Part shown: piece by piece, positions 47,406-56,328 of the stretch
Position numbering within the stretch: position 1 is the stretch's first letter
Layout: each line of letters begins with the position of its first letter
Assembly (NCBI GenBank): GCA_963787285.1
Contig: CAWBCM010000008.1
Span: 62,001-126,000 of the forward strand
Origin: JAHEJN01 sp963787285
Lineage (GTDB): Bacteria > Actinomycetota > Acidimicrobiia > Acidimicrobiales > JAHEJN01
Direction of reading: 5' to 3'
DNA: 64,000 nucleotides
The notes under the pieces: model-generated
What the model was told of the DNA's origin: nothing
What the model saw: the letters and a program-made list of their open reading frames with translations, nothing else
Databases searched by the model: none
Position numbers and translations under genes: made by a program

Positions 47406-48617
47406 TCAGTCGGTGAGCACCGAGAGCATGGCCTGCAGCTTGGCCTCGGTCTCGGCCAGCTCGGCTGCGGGGTCGCTGTCGGCGACCACCCCGACGCCGG
47501 CCCAGAGGCGCGCCGTGTTGCCGTCGATCTGCGCCGACCGGATGCCGACGGCGAAGGCTCCGTTGCCGGCGGCGTCGACCCAGCCGACCGGGCCTGCGTA
47601 GCGACCACGATCGCCGCCCTCGAGCTCGCCGATCACCTCCAGCGCGGTGGCCTGTGGCTCGCCGCCCACGGCGGGAGTCGGATGCAGTGCGGCCACCAGC
47701 TCGAGGATCGAGGCTGCGGGGCTCGACAGGACGCCCTCGACCCGAGTGCCGAGGTGATGGACGTTGGCCAGCGAGACGATCGTGGGTTCGGGCTCGGCGT
47801 CGACGTACGAGCAGAACGGCAGAAGCGTGTCGAGCAGCCAGTCGATGGTGATGCGGTGCTCCCATTGGTCCTTGGTCGAGGCCAGAAGGTCGGCCGCAAC
47901 GCGTGCATCGGCAGCCGCATCCTCGCGTCGGGCTGCGGTACCGGCCAGAGGGTGGGCACGAACCACCGTGTCGGAGCGGCCGACCAACAGCTCGGGCGAC
48001 GCGCCGAGGAAGCCGTCGACCGCGAACACGGTGGTCGAGGGAAACCGGTCGACCAGCCCGGCGAGCACCGCTGCTGCCGCGATCGGCTCGGCGGTCGTGA
48101 CCACCAGCTCGCGGGCCAGGACGACCTTGCGCAGCGCTCCTGCGGCGATGCGGGCGACCGCCTCTCCCACTGCCGCATCGCGCCAGTCCGCCGACGACCG
48201 AGTGGAATCGATGCGCGGCGAGCGCGGGCGAGTGCCGACGGAAGCGGTGAGGACGTCCTTGCACCTCACGAGTGCCCGGTCGGTGTCGCCGTCGATGGCC
48301 GTGAGCCAACCCGACCCGTCGGCATCCCGGCCGACGATCACCTCGGGCACGACCAGCTCGCCGGGGGCCGAGCGATCGAAGGGGAAGGCGCCGAAGGCCA
48401 CCACTCCGCGTGCGGGACCCTCGATCGAGTCGGAGCCCGCGAGATCGGCCACGGCCTGTTGAGCCGCCGGAGCGCCGTCGGGCCGATCCACGACCACACG
48501 CCGTGCCGTACCGATGCCGGCGAGACGCACGTGCTCGCCGGCCCAGAGCGTGCCGGTGCGGATGCCGATCGCCACGGGGTCGAGCGGGCGATCGAGACCG
48601 ATGGTGCGTGGGTTCAC
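47406..48617 (-). CDS. menF: Isochorismate synthase
   Basis: 403 residues from GTG 48617, preferred because TAGCCT (complement of 48625-48630) is 7 nt upstream. Chorismate-binding fold: KVVLARELVVTT, ASPELLVGRSD, AHPLAGTAARRED, EHRITIDWLLD, LHPTPAVGGEP and a C-terminal GRYAGPVGWVDAAGNGAFA. Converts chorismate to isochorismate, the first committed step towards menaquinone; with MenD, H, C, E, B it completes the route to DHNA-CoA in this window. A siderophore isochorismate synthase is the less likely alternative. Confidence 0.85.
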   Translation of the reverse strand: MNPRTIGLDRPLDPVAIGIRTGTLWAGEHVRLAGIGTARRVVVDRPDGAPAAQQAVADLAGSDSIEGPARGVVAFGAFPFDRSAPGELVVPEVIVGRDADGSGWLTAIDGDTDRALVRCKDVLTASVGTRPRSPRIDSTRSSADWRDAAVGEAVARIAAGALRKVVLARELVVTTAEPIAAAAVLAGLVDRFPSTTVFAVDGFLGASPELLVGRSDTVVRAHPLAGTAARREDAAADARVAADLLASTKDQWEHRITIDWLLDTLLPFCSYVDAEPEPTIVSLANVHHLGTRVEGVLSSPAASILELVAALHPTPAVGGEPQATALEVIGELEGGDRGRYAGPVGWVDAAGNGAFAVGIRSAQIDGNTARLWAGVGVVADSDPAAELAETEAKLQAMLSVLTD

Positions 48618-48650
48618 CCACCCGAGGCTACGGCCGCCACACTGGAGGTC

Positions 48651-49091
48651 GTGGATCGCCGCGCCAGTACCGACACCTCGGCCGAACCCGGCCATCTGCA
48701 CGCCGTCGTGGCCGACCTCGGCCGCTATCCCGAGTGGCTCGACGAGGTCACCCGGGCCGAACCGACCACCGGGCCCGGCGATGCGTGGCTGGTCACCCTC
48801 CGGGCTCGGGTGGGTCCCTTCGCCCGTTCGAAACGGCTACGGATGGTGCGCACCCGCAACGACGTCCCCCGGCAGGTGCGCTTCGAACGGGCCGAGGTCG
48901 ACGGTCGCAACCACTCGGCCTGGACCCTCGATGCCAGCATCGAACCAACCGCGGGCGGCAGCCGGGTCACCATGCACCTCTCCTACGACGGCCACCTGTG
49001 GTCGGGCGTCCTCGATCGGGTGCTCGGTTCGATGATCGACGATGCCATCCCGGATCTCAAGCGCCTGGTCGAGGCCGACCGACCGGCCTGA
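48651..49091 (+). CDS. SRPBCC (polyketide cyclase-like) protein
   Basis: 146 residues from GTG 48651. Helix-grip fold: PGHLHAVVADLGRYPEWLDE, RMVRTRNDVPRQVRFE, and C-terminal GSMIDDAIPDLKRLVEA. GGAGG lies only 2 nt before the GTG, so the start is slightly uncertain. Divergent from menF (33 bp apart); its stop (49089-49091) directly abuts the convergent acetyltransferase gene. Confidence 0.72.
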   Translation: MDRRASTDTSAEPGHLHAVVADLGRYPEWLDEVTRAEPTTGPGDAWLVTLRARVGPFARSKRLRMVRTRNDVPRQVRFERAEVDGRNHSAWTLDASIEPTAGGSRVTMHLSYDGHLWSGVLDRVLGSMIDDAIPDLKRLVEADRPA

Positions 49092-49580
49092 TCAGAGGCG
49101 CTTCTCGAAGAAGCGCAGGGCGTAGGGATTGTCGTTGTACCGCTCGATCTCGACGTAGCCCGCCCGCTCGTACATGGAGATCGCCTCGGTGAGGACGCTG
49201 TTGGTGTCGAGGCGGATCGTTCGGTAGCCCATGGCCGAGGCATGACGCTCGAGCTGGCCGAGCAGGCTTCGGCCGAGACCCCGACCGCGGTACTCGGGAG
49301 CGACCCACATGCGTTTGATCTCGGCCACCTCGACCCCGAGACGCTGCACGCCACCGCAGGCCACCGGCTCCGTGTCGTGCCGAGCGACGAGGAAGACGCC
49401 GGCCGGGCCGTCGAAGAGCGGTGCATCGGCCACGATGGCGTCGCCGGGGTCGAAGCCGTCGGGAAAGCGCCGATCGAGCTCGTCGAAGTAGCGCTGCACC
49501 GACGCCACCGCTTCGGTACCGCGCGGATCGACCACCGCGAAGGTGGCGCCGACCGCTGCCCGTTCAGCCGGCTCGGACAC
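49092..49580 (-). CDS. GNAT-family N-acetyltransferase
   Basis: 162 residues. Acetyl-CoA-binding motif KRMWVAPEYRGRGLGRSLL (RGRGLG) in the second half, preceded by VFLVARHDTEPVACGG and followed by AISMYERAGYVEIERYND. Acceptor unknown. 6 bp downstream of map in the same direction. Confidence 0.87.
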   Translation of the reverse strand: MSEPAERAAVGATFAVVDPRGTEAVASVQRYFDELDRRFPDGFDPGDAIVADAPLFDGPAGVFLVARHDTEPVACGGVQRLGVEVAEIKRMWVAPEYRGRGLGRSLLGQLERHASAMGYRTIRLDTNSVLTEAISMYERAGYVEIERYNDNPYALRFFEKRL

Positions 49581-49586
49581 CGAGGC

Positions 49587-50540
49587 TCAGGCCAGGGCCT
49601 CGGCGTAGCGGTCGTGGGCGCACTCGCCGGCCTCGGTGACGGTCAGGATCTCGACGCCGTCGGGGGTGACGACCATGGTGTGCTCGAACTGCGCCGAACG
49701 ACAGCCATCGGCGGTGATGGCGGTCCAGTCGTCGTCCCAGATCTCCCCGAGCTCCCAGCCACCGAGATTCAGCATGGGTTCGATGGTGAAGCTCATGCCC
49801 TCCTCCATGGCCAGATCGAATCGGCGCACGTAGTAATGCGGGATCTGCAGAGAGGTGTGGAACTCGGTGCCGACCCCGTGGCCGATGAAATCGCGCACCA
49901 CGCTGAGACCGTTCTTGGTGGCGTGGTTCTCGATGGCGCGACCGATGGCGTTGAACGGCGCACCGGGGCGAACCTCGGCGATGCCCAGGTCGAGGGCCCG
50001 CTTGGTCTCGACCACCAGGTGTCGCGAGGCGTCGTCGACCTCGCCGACCAGGAACGTGGTGGAGGTGTCGCCGTGCACGCCGCCGATGTAGGCGGTGACG
50101 TCGATGTTGATGATGTCGCCGTCCTGGAGCTGGCGACTGTCGGGGATGCCGTGGCAGATCACCTCGTTCACCGAGGTGCACACCGACTTGGGAAAGCTCT
50201 TGTACCCGAGCGGGCTGGGGTAGGCGCCACGACTGACGTAGGCCTCGTGGGCGATGATGTCGAGCTTCTCGGTGCTCACGCCGGGCGCCACCGCGGCTCC
50301 GACCTCGAGCAGGATCTCCGCCGCCACCGAACCCGCCTTGCGCATGCGTGCGATTTCGTCGGAGGTGCGAACCGGGGAGGAGCTCGACAGACCGGGGTCG
50401 CCGCCGCTGGCGATGTAGGGAGGGCGTTCGATGGTGCCGGGAACCGCCCGCACCGGCGAGACCAGCCCGGGCCGCACGGGTGGATCCGACGGGGCGATGT
50501 CGAAGAACGGTTTCGGTTGTCGGCGTTTGCGCTTGGCCAT
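49587..50540 (-). CDS. map: Methionine aminopeptidase, type I
   Basis: 317 residues. Removes N-terminal Met co-translationally. Metal ligands visible in NIDVTAYIGGVHGDTSTTF (two Asp), GHGVGTEFH (His), SFTIEPM (Glu) and FEHTMVV (Glu). The first about 60 residues form a basic, proline-rich extension (MAKRKRRQPKPF) as in actinobacterial MetAPs. Strong ribosome site GGGAGGT upstream of the ATG. Confidence 0.93.
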   Translation of the reverse strand: MAKRKRRQPKPFFDIAPSDPPVRPGLVSPVRAVPGTIERPPYIASGGDPGLSSSSPVRTSDEIARMRKAGSVAAEILLEVGAAVAPGVSTEKLDIIAHEAYVSRGAYPSPLGYKSFPKSVCTSVNEVICHGIPDSRQLQDGDIINIDVTAYIGGVHGDTSTTFLVGEVDDASRHLVVETKRALDLGIAEVRPGAPFNAIGRAIENHATKNGLSVVRDFIGHGVGTEFHTSLQIPHYYVRRFDLAMEEGMSFTIEPMLNLGGWELGEIWDDDWTAITADGCRSAQFEHTMVVTPDGVEILTVTEAGECAHDRYAEALA

Positions 50541-50601
50541 GCGACCTCCCGGGGACAGACCCTCAGGTTAGCGGCGCACTCCGGACGGTCACGCCCGGCG
50601 G

Positions 50602-51384
50602 TCAGGACACGGCGTCGCCGCCGGGAAAGCGGCGTTGGAGGCGTTGCATACCCGCAATCCATCGCTCGCGGTCAGCTCCCTTGCGAGCCGCATACTCGGC
50701 CACCTCGGGATGGGGCAGGATGAGGAACTGGTCGGACTCGACACCCGCGGCGATCACATCGGCCACCTCGGCCGCGCTGAGCATGCCGTCGACGCCGGCC
50801 ACTCCGCCGCCCTCGATGCCGGCGGTCATCGGCGTGGCCACGGCCTGGGGGCACACGACCGATACCGAGATCCCCTGCTCGCCGTGGGTGATGGCCAACC
50901 ACTCGGCGAAGCTCACAGCGGCGGCCTTGGTGACGGCGTAGGGGGCACTGCCGATCTGCGACAACAGCCCCGCCGCCGAAGCCGTGTTCACCAGATGCCC
51001 CCGACCCCGTTCGATCATGGCGGGCAGCAGCGCACGGGCCGCATGCACATGAGCCATGAGGTTGACGTCCCAGATGCGTTGCCATTCCTCGGTGGGCACC
51101 TCGGCCCCCCCGAGCACGAGGATGCCGGCGTTGGAGCAGAAGATGTCGATGGCACCCAGGGCCGCCTCGGTCTCGGCGATCACCCGCTCGACCTCGGACT
51201 GATGACGGAGATCGGCCACGATGGCCAGCGCACCGAGGCTCTCGGCCACGGCCTCGAGCCGAGCCCGGTCGAAATCGACCAACGCCAGCGACGCAGCCCC
51301 GTCGGCCGCAAAACGACGGGCCATTGCCTCGCCGATACCCCCTGCGGCTCCGGTGACGACGATGACCGATCCTGCGATCTTCAT
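50602..51384 (-). CDS. Short-chain dehydrogenase/reductase
   Basis: 260 residues, Rossmann fold: cofactor motif TGAAGGIGEA (about 11-20), NAG segment CSNAGILV, catalytic Ser in VNTASAAG and YxxxK in YAVTKAAAV. Asp in ALVDFDRAR suggests NAD preference. SD GAGGAG before the ATG. Followed on the same strand, upstream, by a crotonase gene; perhaps a short acyl-chain degradation unit. Confidence 0.88.
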   Translation of the reverse strand: MKIAGSVIVVTGAAGGIGEAMARRFAADGAASLALVDFDRARLEAVAESLGALAIVADLRHQSEVERVIAETEAALGAIDIFCSNAGILVLGGAEVPTEEWQRIWDVNLMAHVHAARALLPAMIERGRGHLVNTASAAGLLSQIGSAPYAVTKAAAVSFAEWLAITHGEQGISVSVVCPQAVATPMTAGIEGGGVAGVDGMLSAAEVADVIAAGVESDQFLILPHPEVAEYAARKGADRERWIAGMQRLQRRFPGGDAVS

Positions 51385-51414
51385 GAGGGCTCCTCGGGCG
51401 ACGGGACCTGGAGA

Positions 51415-52191
51415 CTAGGTCGGCCAGTCCGGAGGACGCTTGGCCAGGAACGCGCTCATACCCTCCTGGGCGGTCTCATCGCCGGCATTGGCGGCCATGA
51501 CCGTACGGGTGAGCTCGTAGGCATCGTCCTCGTGGAGGCCGTCTTGGCGGTAGAAGGCTTCCTTGCCGATGGCAATGGTCGACGGGCTGAAGCGGGTGAT
51601 CGAGTCGACCAGCCGATCGACCTCGGCGTCGAGCATCTCGGGAGCGACGACACGGTTCACCAGGCCCCAGTCAGCGGCGGTCGCCGCATCGACCGCCTCG
51701 CCGGTGAGCAGCATCTCCATTGCCCGCTTGCGGCCGACGGCACGGACGATGGGCACCATGGGTGTGGAGCAGAACAACCCGATGCGAACGCCGGGCGTGG
51801 CGAACTGCGAGCGGTCGGTGGCCACCACGAGGTCACAGGTGGCAACGAGTTGACATCCGGCCGCCGTCGCCACACCGTCGACCACGGCGACCACCGGCTG
51901 GGGCAGACGATGGACGGCCTGCATGAGATCGGTACAGGTCGCGAACAGTCGATCGTAGAACTCGGCCGGGCGATCGATCATCTCCTTCATGTTGTGGCCG
52001 GCCGAGAAGGCCGGTCCCTCGTGGTCGATCACCACCACCTGAACCGACGGGTCGGTGCCGATCTCGCCGAGCGCCTTGATGAGCTCGACCATGCTGTCGA
52101 GCCCGAGGGCGTTGCGAGCGGCCGGGTTGGCCAGGGTGATGGTGGCGCGCGGTCCGCGGCCGGCAACTCGAATGGTGGCGTCGTTGTCCAT
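51415..52191 (-). CDS. Enoyl-CoA hydratase/isomerase family protein (ECHDC3-like)
   Basis: 258 residues, crotonase fold with oxyanion segments FSAGHNMKEM and ATAAGCQLVATC. The usual catalytic Glu region reads GVRIGLFCSTPMVP, without the acid of true hydratases, so another reaction (isomerase, thioesterase or none) is likely. TAGCCT (complement of 52198-52203) is 6 nt before the ATG. Confidence 0.85.
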   Translation of the reverse strand: MDNDATIRVAGRGPRATITLANPAARNALGLDSMVELIKALGEIGTDPSVQVVVIDHEGPAFSAGHNMKEMIDRPAEFYDRLFATCTDLMQAVHRLPQPVVAVVDGVATAAGCQLVATCDLVVATDRSQFATPGVRIGLFCSTPMVPIVRAVGRKRAMEMLLTGEAVDAATAADWGLVNRVVAPEMLDAEVDRLVDSITRFSPSTIAIGKEAFYRQDGLHEDDAYELTRTVMAANAGDETAQEGMSAFLAKRPPDWPT

Positions 52192-52197
52192 TCCCGC

Positions 52198-52237
52198 AGG
52201 CTAGTTCGATCGGTCGAGCTCGGGTTTCGGCTATACC
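52198..52237. promoter_or_regulatory. Divergent leaderless promoter pair
   Basis: A 53-bp gap carries TAGCCT on the minus strand (52198-52203) for the crotonase and TATACC on the plus strand (52232-52237), 7 nt before the cation-efflux ATG. Both predict transcription starting at or next to the start codons. Confidence 0.5.
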
Positions 52238-52244
52238 AAGGGCC

Positions 52245-53201
52245 ATGTCTGCCGGTGGTTCCAAGCGTGCGATCGTCGCCGCGCTCTTCGCCAACCTGGG
52301 CATCGCCATCGCCAAGTTCGTCGGTTTCCTCATCACCGGGTCCGCCTCCATGCTCGCCGAGTCGGTGCACTCCGGAGCCGACACGAGCAACCAGGCCCTC
52401 CTGTTGTGGGGCGGCCGACAGGCAGAGCGCACCGCGACCCCGGAGCACCCGTTCGGCTTCGGACGCGAGCGGTTCTTCTGGTCCTTCGTCGTGGCCCTCG
52501 TGCTCTTCTCGCTGGGTTCGCTGTTCGCGATCTACGAGGGCATCGACAAGATCCGCCATCCGCACGAGCTCGACAGCCTTGCCTGGGCCATCGGCATCCT
52601 GATCCTGGCCATAGTGCTCGAGTCGTACTCGTTCCGCACGGCGGTGGTCGAGTCGAACCGCGTACGGGGCGACGCCAGCTGGAGTCAGTTCATCCGCCGG
52701 TCCCGCACTCCTGAGCTCCCGGTGGTGTTGCTCGAGGACCTCGGGGCGCTGATCGGTCTCGTCCTCGCCTTGACCGCGGTCGTCCTGGCGTCGCTGACCG
52801 ACGACCCGGTGTGGGACGGCATCGGCACCCTGTCGATCGGCATTCTGCTGGGCCTGATCGCCGTCACACTGGCGGTGGAGATGAAGAGCCTGCTCATCGG
52901 CGAGAGCGCCGTGCCCGAACAGGTCGATCAGATCCGGGCCGCCATGGAGAGCGGCGACGACGTCGATCGGCTCATCCACATGCGGACACAACACATCGGC
53001 CCCGAGGAGCTGTTGGTCGCAGCCAAGGTGAGCTTTCGCCGTGGGCTCACCACTTCGCAGCTGGCCGACGCCATCGACGCCGCCGAGGCCCGGGCCCGGG
53101 CGGCGGTTCCCATCGCCCGCATGATCTACCTCGAGCCCGACCTGTACGAGGCCGACTACGTCGAGCACGACGATTTGGCCACCGACAGCTCCCCACACTG
53201 A
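52245..53201 (+). CDS. Cation diffusion facilitator family transporter
   Basis: 318 residues, about six membrane segments and a cytosolic ferredoxin-like C-terminal domain (about 215-318). Metal-site motifs: ESVHSGADTSNQ in segment II and VLLEDLGALIGLVLA in segment V; here the usual HD pair of the fifth helix reads ED, so metal selectivity may differ from classic Zn transporters. Proton-coupled efflux of divalent metals is the family function. Confidence 0.88.
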   Translation: MSAGGSKRAIVAALFANLGIAIAKFVGFLITGSASMLAESVHSGADTSNQALLLWGGRQAERTATPEHPFGFGRERFFWSFVVALVLFSLGSLFAIYEGIDKIRHPHELDSLAWAIGILILAIVLESYSFRTAVVESNRVRGDASWSQFIRRSRTPELPVVLLEDLGALIGLVLALTAVVLASLTDDPVWDGIGTLSIGILLGLIAVTLAVEMKSLLIGESAVPEQVDQIRAAMESGDDVDRLIHMRTQHIGPEELLVAAKVSFRRGLTTSQLADAIDAAEARARAAVPIARMIYLEPDLYEADYVEHDDLATDSSPH

Positions 53202-53226
53202 CCGTCCGCCACCAACGGAGACACCG

Positions 53227-54214
53227 ATGATCCGCGCCCTGCTGCTCGAGAAGACCGACGACGCCGTCACGTGCTCGCTGACCGAGCTCACCGACGACCA
53301 GTTGCCCGATGGCGACGTCACCGTCGACATCGAGTACTCCACCCTCAACTACAAGGACGCCTTGGCGATCACCGACACGTCGCCCGTCGTGCGCGCCTGG
53401 CCCATGGTTCCGGGGGTCGATTTCGCCGGGACGGTGTCGGCGACCACCCACGACCGCTTCGTCGTCGGTGATCGGGTCGTACTGAACGGCTGGGATGTCG
53501 GTGAGCAGCGGTGGGGCGGGCTCACCACCCGGACCCGAATCGACGGCGACCTGCTGGTGAAGCTGCCCGAGGCATTGTCGACCCGCGACGCGATGGCCAT
53601 CGGCACGGCCGGCTACACCGCGATGTTGTGCATTCTCGCCCTCGAGGATCATGGTGTCGGTCCCGAGTCGGGCCCGGTCGCGGTCACCGGAGCCGCCGGC
53701 GGAGTGGGGAGCGTGTCGGTGAGCCTGCTGTCGGGGCTGGGATACGACGTGCACGCGGTCACCGGCCGACCCGACGAACAGGGCGACTACCTGCGGAGCC
53801 TCGGCGCCGTGGAGATCATCGATCGGTCGACCCTCGAGCAGCCCGGCCGCCCCCTTGCCCGGGCGGTGTGGGCCGGCGTGATCGACGCCGTCGGTGGCCA
53901 GATCCTCGCCAATCTGCTCGCCCAGGTACAGCCGAAGGGTTGCGTGGCGGCGTGTGGTCTGGCCGCCAGCATGGACCTGCCGACGAGCGTGGCGCCGTTC
54001 ATCCTGCGAGGGATCACCCTGGTGGGAATCGATTCGGTGCACGAGGCGACGGGCCGGCGCGAGCTGGCGTACGAACGACTGGCCACCGACCTCGACCACG
54101 CCGCGCTCGGCATCGATGACCACCGAGATCGGTCTCGGCGATGTGGAGGCCGCCGCCCCCCGGTTCCTACGCGGCGAGGTGGCCGGCCGCATCGTCGTCG
54201 ACGTGAGCCGCTAA
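53227..54214 (+). CDS. acuI: AcuI/YhdH-type acrylyl-CoA reductase, frame broken near 54110
   Basis: About 328 residues after repair. MDR superfamily without zinc: LNYKDALAITD, PGVDFAGTV, cofactor motif TGAAGGVGSVSVSLL, and the AcuI-typical CGLAASMDLPTSVAPFILRG. NADPH-dependent reduction of acryloyl-CoA or similar enones. The last 33 residues (TTEIGLGDVEAAAPRFLRG to VVDVSR) are one frame over; an extra base at 54109-54111 accounts for this. Span 988 nt = 3n+1. SD GGAG 7 nt upstream. Confidence 0.83.
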
Positions 54215-54224
54215 CGTCGCGGCC

Positions 54225-54797
54225 GTGAGCGGCTCAGAAGAACGCAAGCCATCCCCGCAAGAGGATCTCCTGGCAATCCTGTCGAACCCCGACGCCATGC
54301 GCCTACTGGCCTTCGGCGCCCGCACCATGGGACGAGTTGTCGACACCGGACGCGAGATCACCAAGGTCGCGTCGGCGATCACGCCCGGGCCCTTCATCCC
54401 GTCTCCGGCGGCCCCGGCGCCGCCGAAGCCCACCCCGGCCGAGCCGACCGACGAACCCACCCCCGCACCTGCGGCGGCGACCGTCCTGCCCGAGGGTTCG
54501 ATGCTCGTCCCGGTCGAGGCATGGAACCGCGTGCTCGATCAGCTGGGCAACATCCACGAAGCGGGCCAGGCACTGGCCGAAGCGCGAGAGCGCGCCGCGC
54601 GGGCCGAGGCCGTAGCCGAGTTCCAGGCCGAACGGCGCCGGCTGGCCGAGGCCGAGGCCGCCCGGCTGGCGGCCGAGCTCGAGGCAACCCTGGCGCCGCC
54701 CGTGCCCGAACCGGCTGCCGCGCCGATTCCGGGCGAACGGGCACTGGTCACCCGTCGCCGCCTGTTCCAGGGCCTGGGCAACTGGCTGCGGAGCTGA
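54225..54797 (+). CDS. Hypothetical Ala/Pro/Glu-rich coiled-coil protein
   Basis: 190 residues: an N-terminal helical segment (about 12-50), a Pro/Ala/Thr-rich linker (about 52-90), and a long Ala/Glu/Arg coiled coil (about 100-155), ending RRRLFQGLGNWLRS. No family recognised. GTG start with TAACGT (54212-54217) 7 nt upstream; the box overlaps the TAA stop of acuI. One base separates it from the FrhB-like gene, so the two are probably coexpressed. Confidence 0.62.
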   Translation: MSGSEERKPSPQEDLLAILSNPDAMRLLAFGARTMGRVVDTGREITKVASAITPGPFIPSPAAPAPPKPTPAEPTDEPTPAPAAATVLPEGSMLVPVEAWNRVLDQLGNIHEAGQALAEARERAARAEAVAEFQAERRRLAEAEAARLAAELEATLAPPVPEPAAAPIPGERALVTRRRLFQGLGNWLRS

Positions 54798-54798
54798 G

Positions 54799-55971
54799 AT
54801 GGCCGCAGTCCCCGCGTCTTCCACGCCGGCGCCGGCCAAGCGAGAACGCTGGACCTTCCAGTGGAAGGAGCTCTACGACGAGGTGATCACCTCGGGGCTC
54901 TGCACCGGCTGTGCCGGCTGCGTCATCGCCTGCCCCCACGATGTGATCGGCTACAAGCACGAGCCGGGCCAGTACAAGCCCTTCCATCTCGAGGACGAGC
55001 TCGGCCCGACAGATTGCGGCCATGGCCAGAAGGGGTGTACGTCGTGCACCCGGGCCTGTCCCCGCTTTCGCGACTGGGAAACCGAAGCCGACGAGCACCT
55101 GTTCGCCCGAGCCCGCAACGATGACGAGCCGGCGGGCATCTACAAGGACATCCTGTTGTGTCGGGCGAGTGACGACTTCGTGTACGAGCTCGGGCAGGAC
55201 GGCGGACTCGTGTCGGCCATCTTGATCTGGTGCCTCGAGAACCAGGTGATCGACGGCGCGCTCACGTCGTTCCTCGAGGGAGGCGACAAGGGGGGCTGGA
55301 AGGCGGTACCCGGTCTGGCCACCGATCGCGATCAGGTCCTCCGGGGTGCCGGCAGCCGATACACCTACTCGGCCAACACCTTGGCCTACGACGACGCGAT
55401 GGCCGCCGGTCTCGAGGCGCTCGCGCTGGTGGGCATGAGCTGCCAGACCTCGATCGGCCCGGTGATGTGGCATCGGAAGGTGGGCAAGGTCGGCAAGCCC
55501 ATCAAGTTGAACATCGGCCTGCTCTGCTCGAAGAGCTTCGACGACTCGCTCTTCGACGAGCTCTTCGAGGTGAAGTACGGCCTTCGTCGCGACGACATCG
55601 TGAAGATGAACATCAAGGGCGTGTTCCAGGTGTGGATGCGCAACGGCGACTACCACGAGATCAACCTGAGGGAATGCCACGCCTGGACGCGCGAGGGATG
55701 CAATCACTGCCCCGACTTCGCGGCCGAGCACGCCGACATCTCCACCGGGGGCATCGGCGACGCCACCGACTGGACCCTCACCATCGTCCGCACCGACCTG
55801 GGCCGGGCGGTCATCGAGGCCATGATCGACGACGGTGTCATCGAGACCCGACCGGGCGACGACGACCCCGGCGCCATCGCCCTGATGAACCGTCTCGCCA
55901 CCAAGAGCCGTGAGCGCTGGCCCGAGTGGGCCGCCGAACCGGTTCGACTGGGGCTTCCGGCCAAGAAGTGA
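54799..55971 (+). CDS. Coenzyme F420 hydrogenase/dehydrogenase beta-subunit family protein
   Basis: 390 residues. Two N-terminal [4Fe-4S] motifs: CTGCAGCVIACP (about 35-46) and CTSCTRACP (about 78-86), then the FrhB N- and C-domains (GQDGGLVSAIL, GMSCQTSIG, CSKSFDDSLF, HCPDFAAEHADIS). Such proteins pass electrons between F420, FAD and iron-sulfur centres; in actinobacteria the partner is unknown and no hydrogenase genes are nearby. The upstream coiled-coil gene is a candidate partner. Confidence 0.85.
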   Translation: MAAVPASSTPAPAKRERWTFQWKELYDEVITSGLCTGCAGCVIACPHDVIGYKHEPGQYKPFHLEDELGPTDCGHGQKGCTSCTRACPRFRDWETEADEHLFARARNDDEPAGIYKDILLCRASDDFVYELGQDGGLVSAILIWCLENQVIDGALTSFLEGGDKGGWKAVPGLATDRDQVLRGAGSRYTYSANTLAYDDAMAAGLEALALVGMSCQTSIGPVMWHRKVGKVGKPIKLNIGLLCSKSFDDSLFDELFEVKYGLRRDDIVKMNIKGVFQVWMRNGDYHEINLRECHAWTREGCNHCPDFAAEHADISTGGIGDATDWTLTIVRTDLGRAVIEAMIDDGVIETRPGDDDPGAIALMNRLATKSRERWPEWAAEPVRLGLPAKK

Positions 55972-55990
55972 CGCCGACGGCGTCGGTTGC

Positions 55991-56308
55991 TCAGGCCGAC
56001 GCGCGGATGCAGTCGGCGAAGATCGCCTGGTATTCCTCGGGGAACGCAGCGTCGATGTCGTCGCGCAGGGTGTCGTCGAAGGCCTTGAACTCGTCGTAGG
56101 GCACGGTGGCGACGAACTCGTCGTAGGCACAGCTGCACGTGGACGTGAGCGCTTCTTCGAGCTGCTGGGTCTGCTCGCCGGAGGCGACGCATGCCTCGAT
56201 GAAGTTGGTGCGCACCGCTTCGTCGTAGTCGTCGGGTTCGCCCGACGCGGCACATGCACCACCGACCAGAGCGAGCACGATCACGAGGGATGACAGACGG
56301 GTCTTCAC
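55991..56308 (-). CDS. Small Cys-rich lipoprotein
   Basis: 105 residues from GTG 56308, set by TAGCCT (complement of 56317-56322) 8 nt upstream. Signal peptide with lipobox VGGAC; mature part has F-x2-ACVA, then CSCAYD and FADCIR, a four-Cys pattern seen in small actinobacterial lipoproteins. Unlike the two-Cys modules at 10 and 18 kb. Function unknown. Confidence 0.65.
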   Translation of the reverse strand: MKTRLSSLVIVLALVGGACAASGEPDDYDEAVRTNFIEACVASGEQTQQLEEALTSTCSCAYDEFVATVPYDEFKAFDDTLRDDIDAAFPEEYQAIFADCIRASA

Positions 56309-56328
56309 AGCAGATGAGGCTACAAGGG

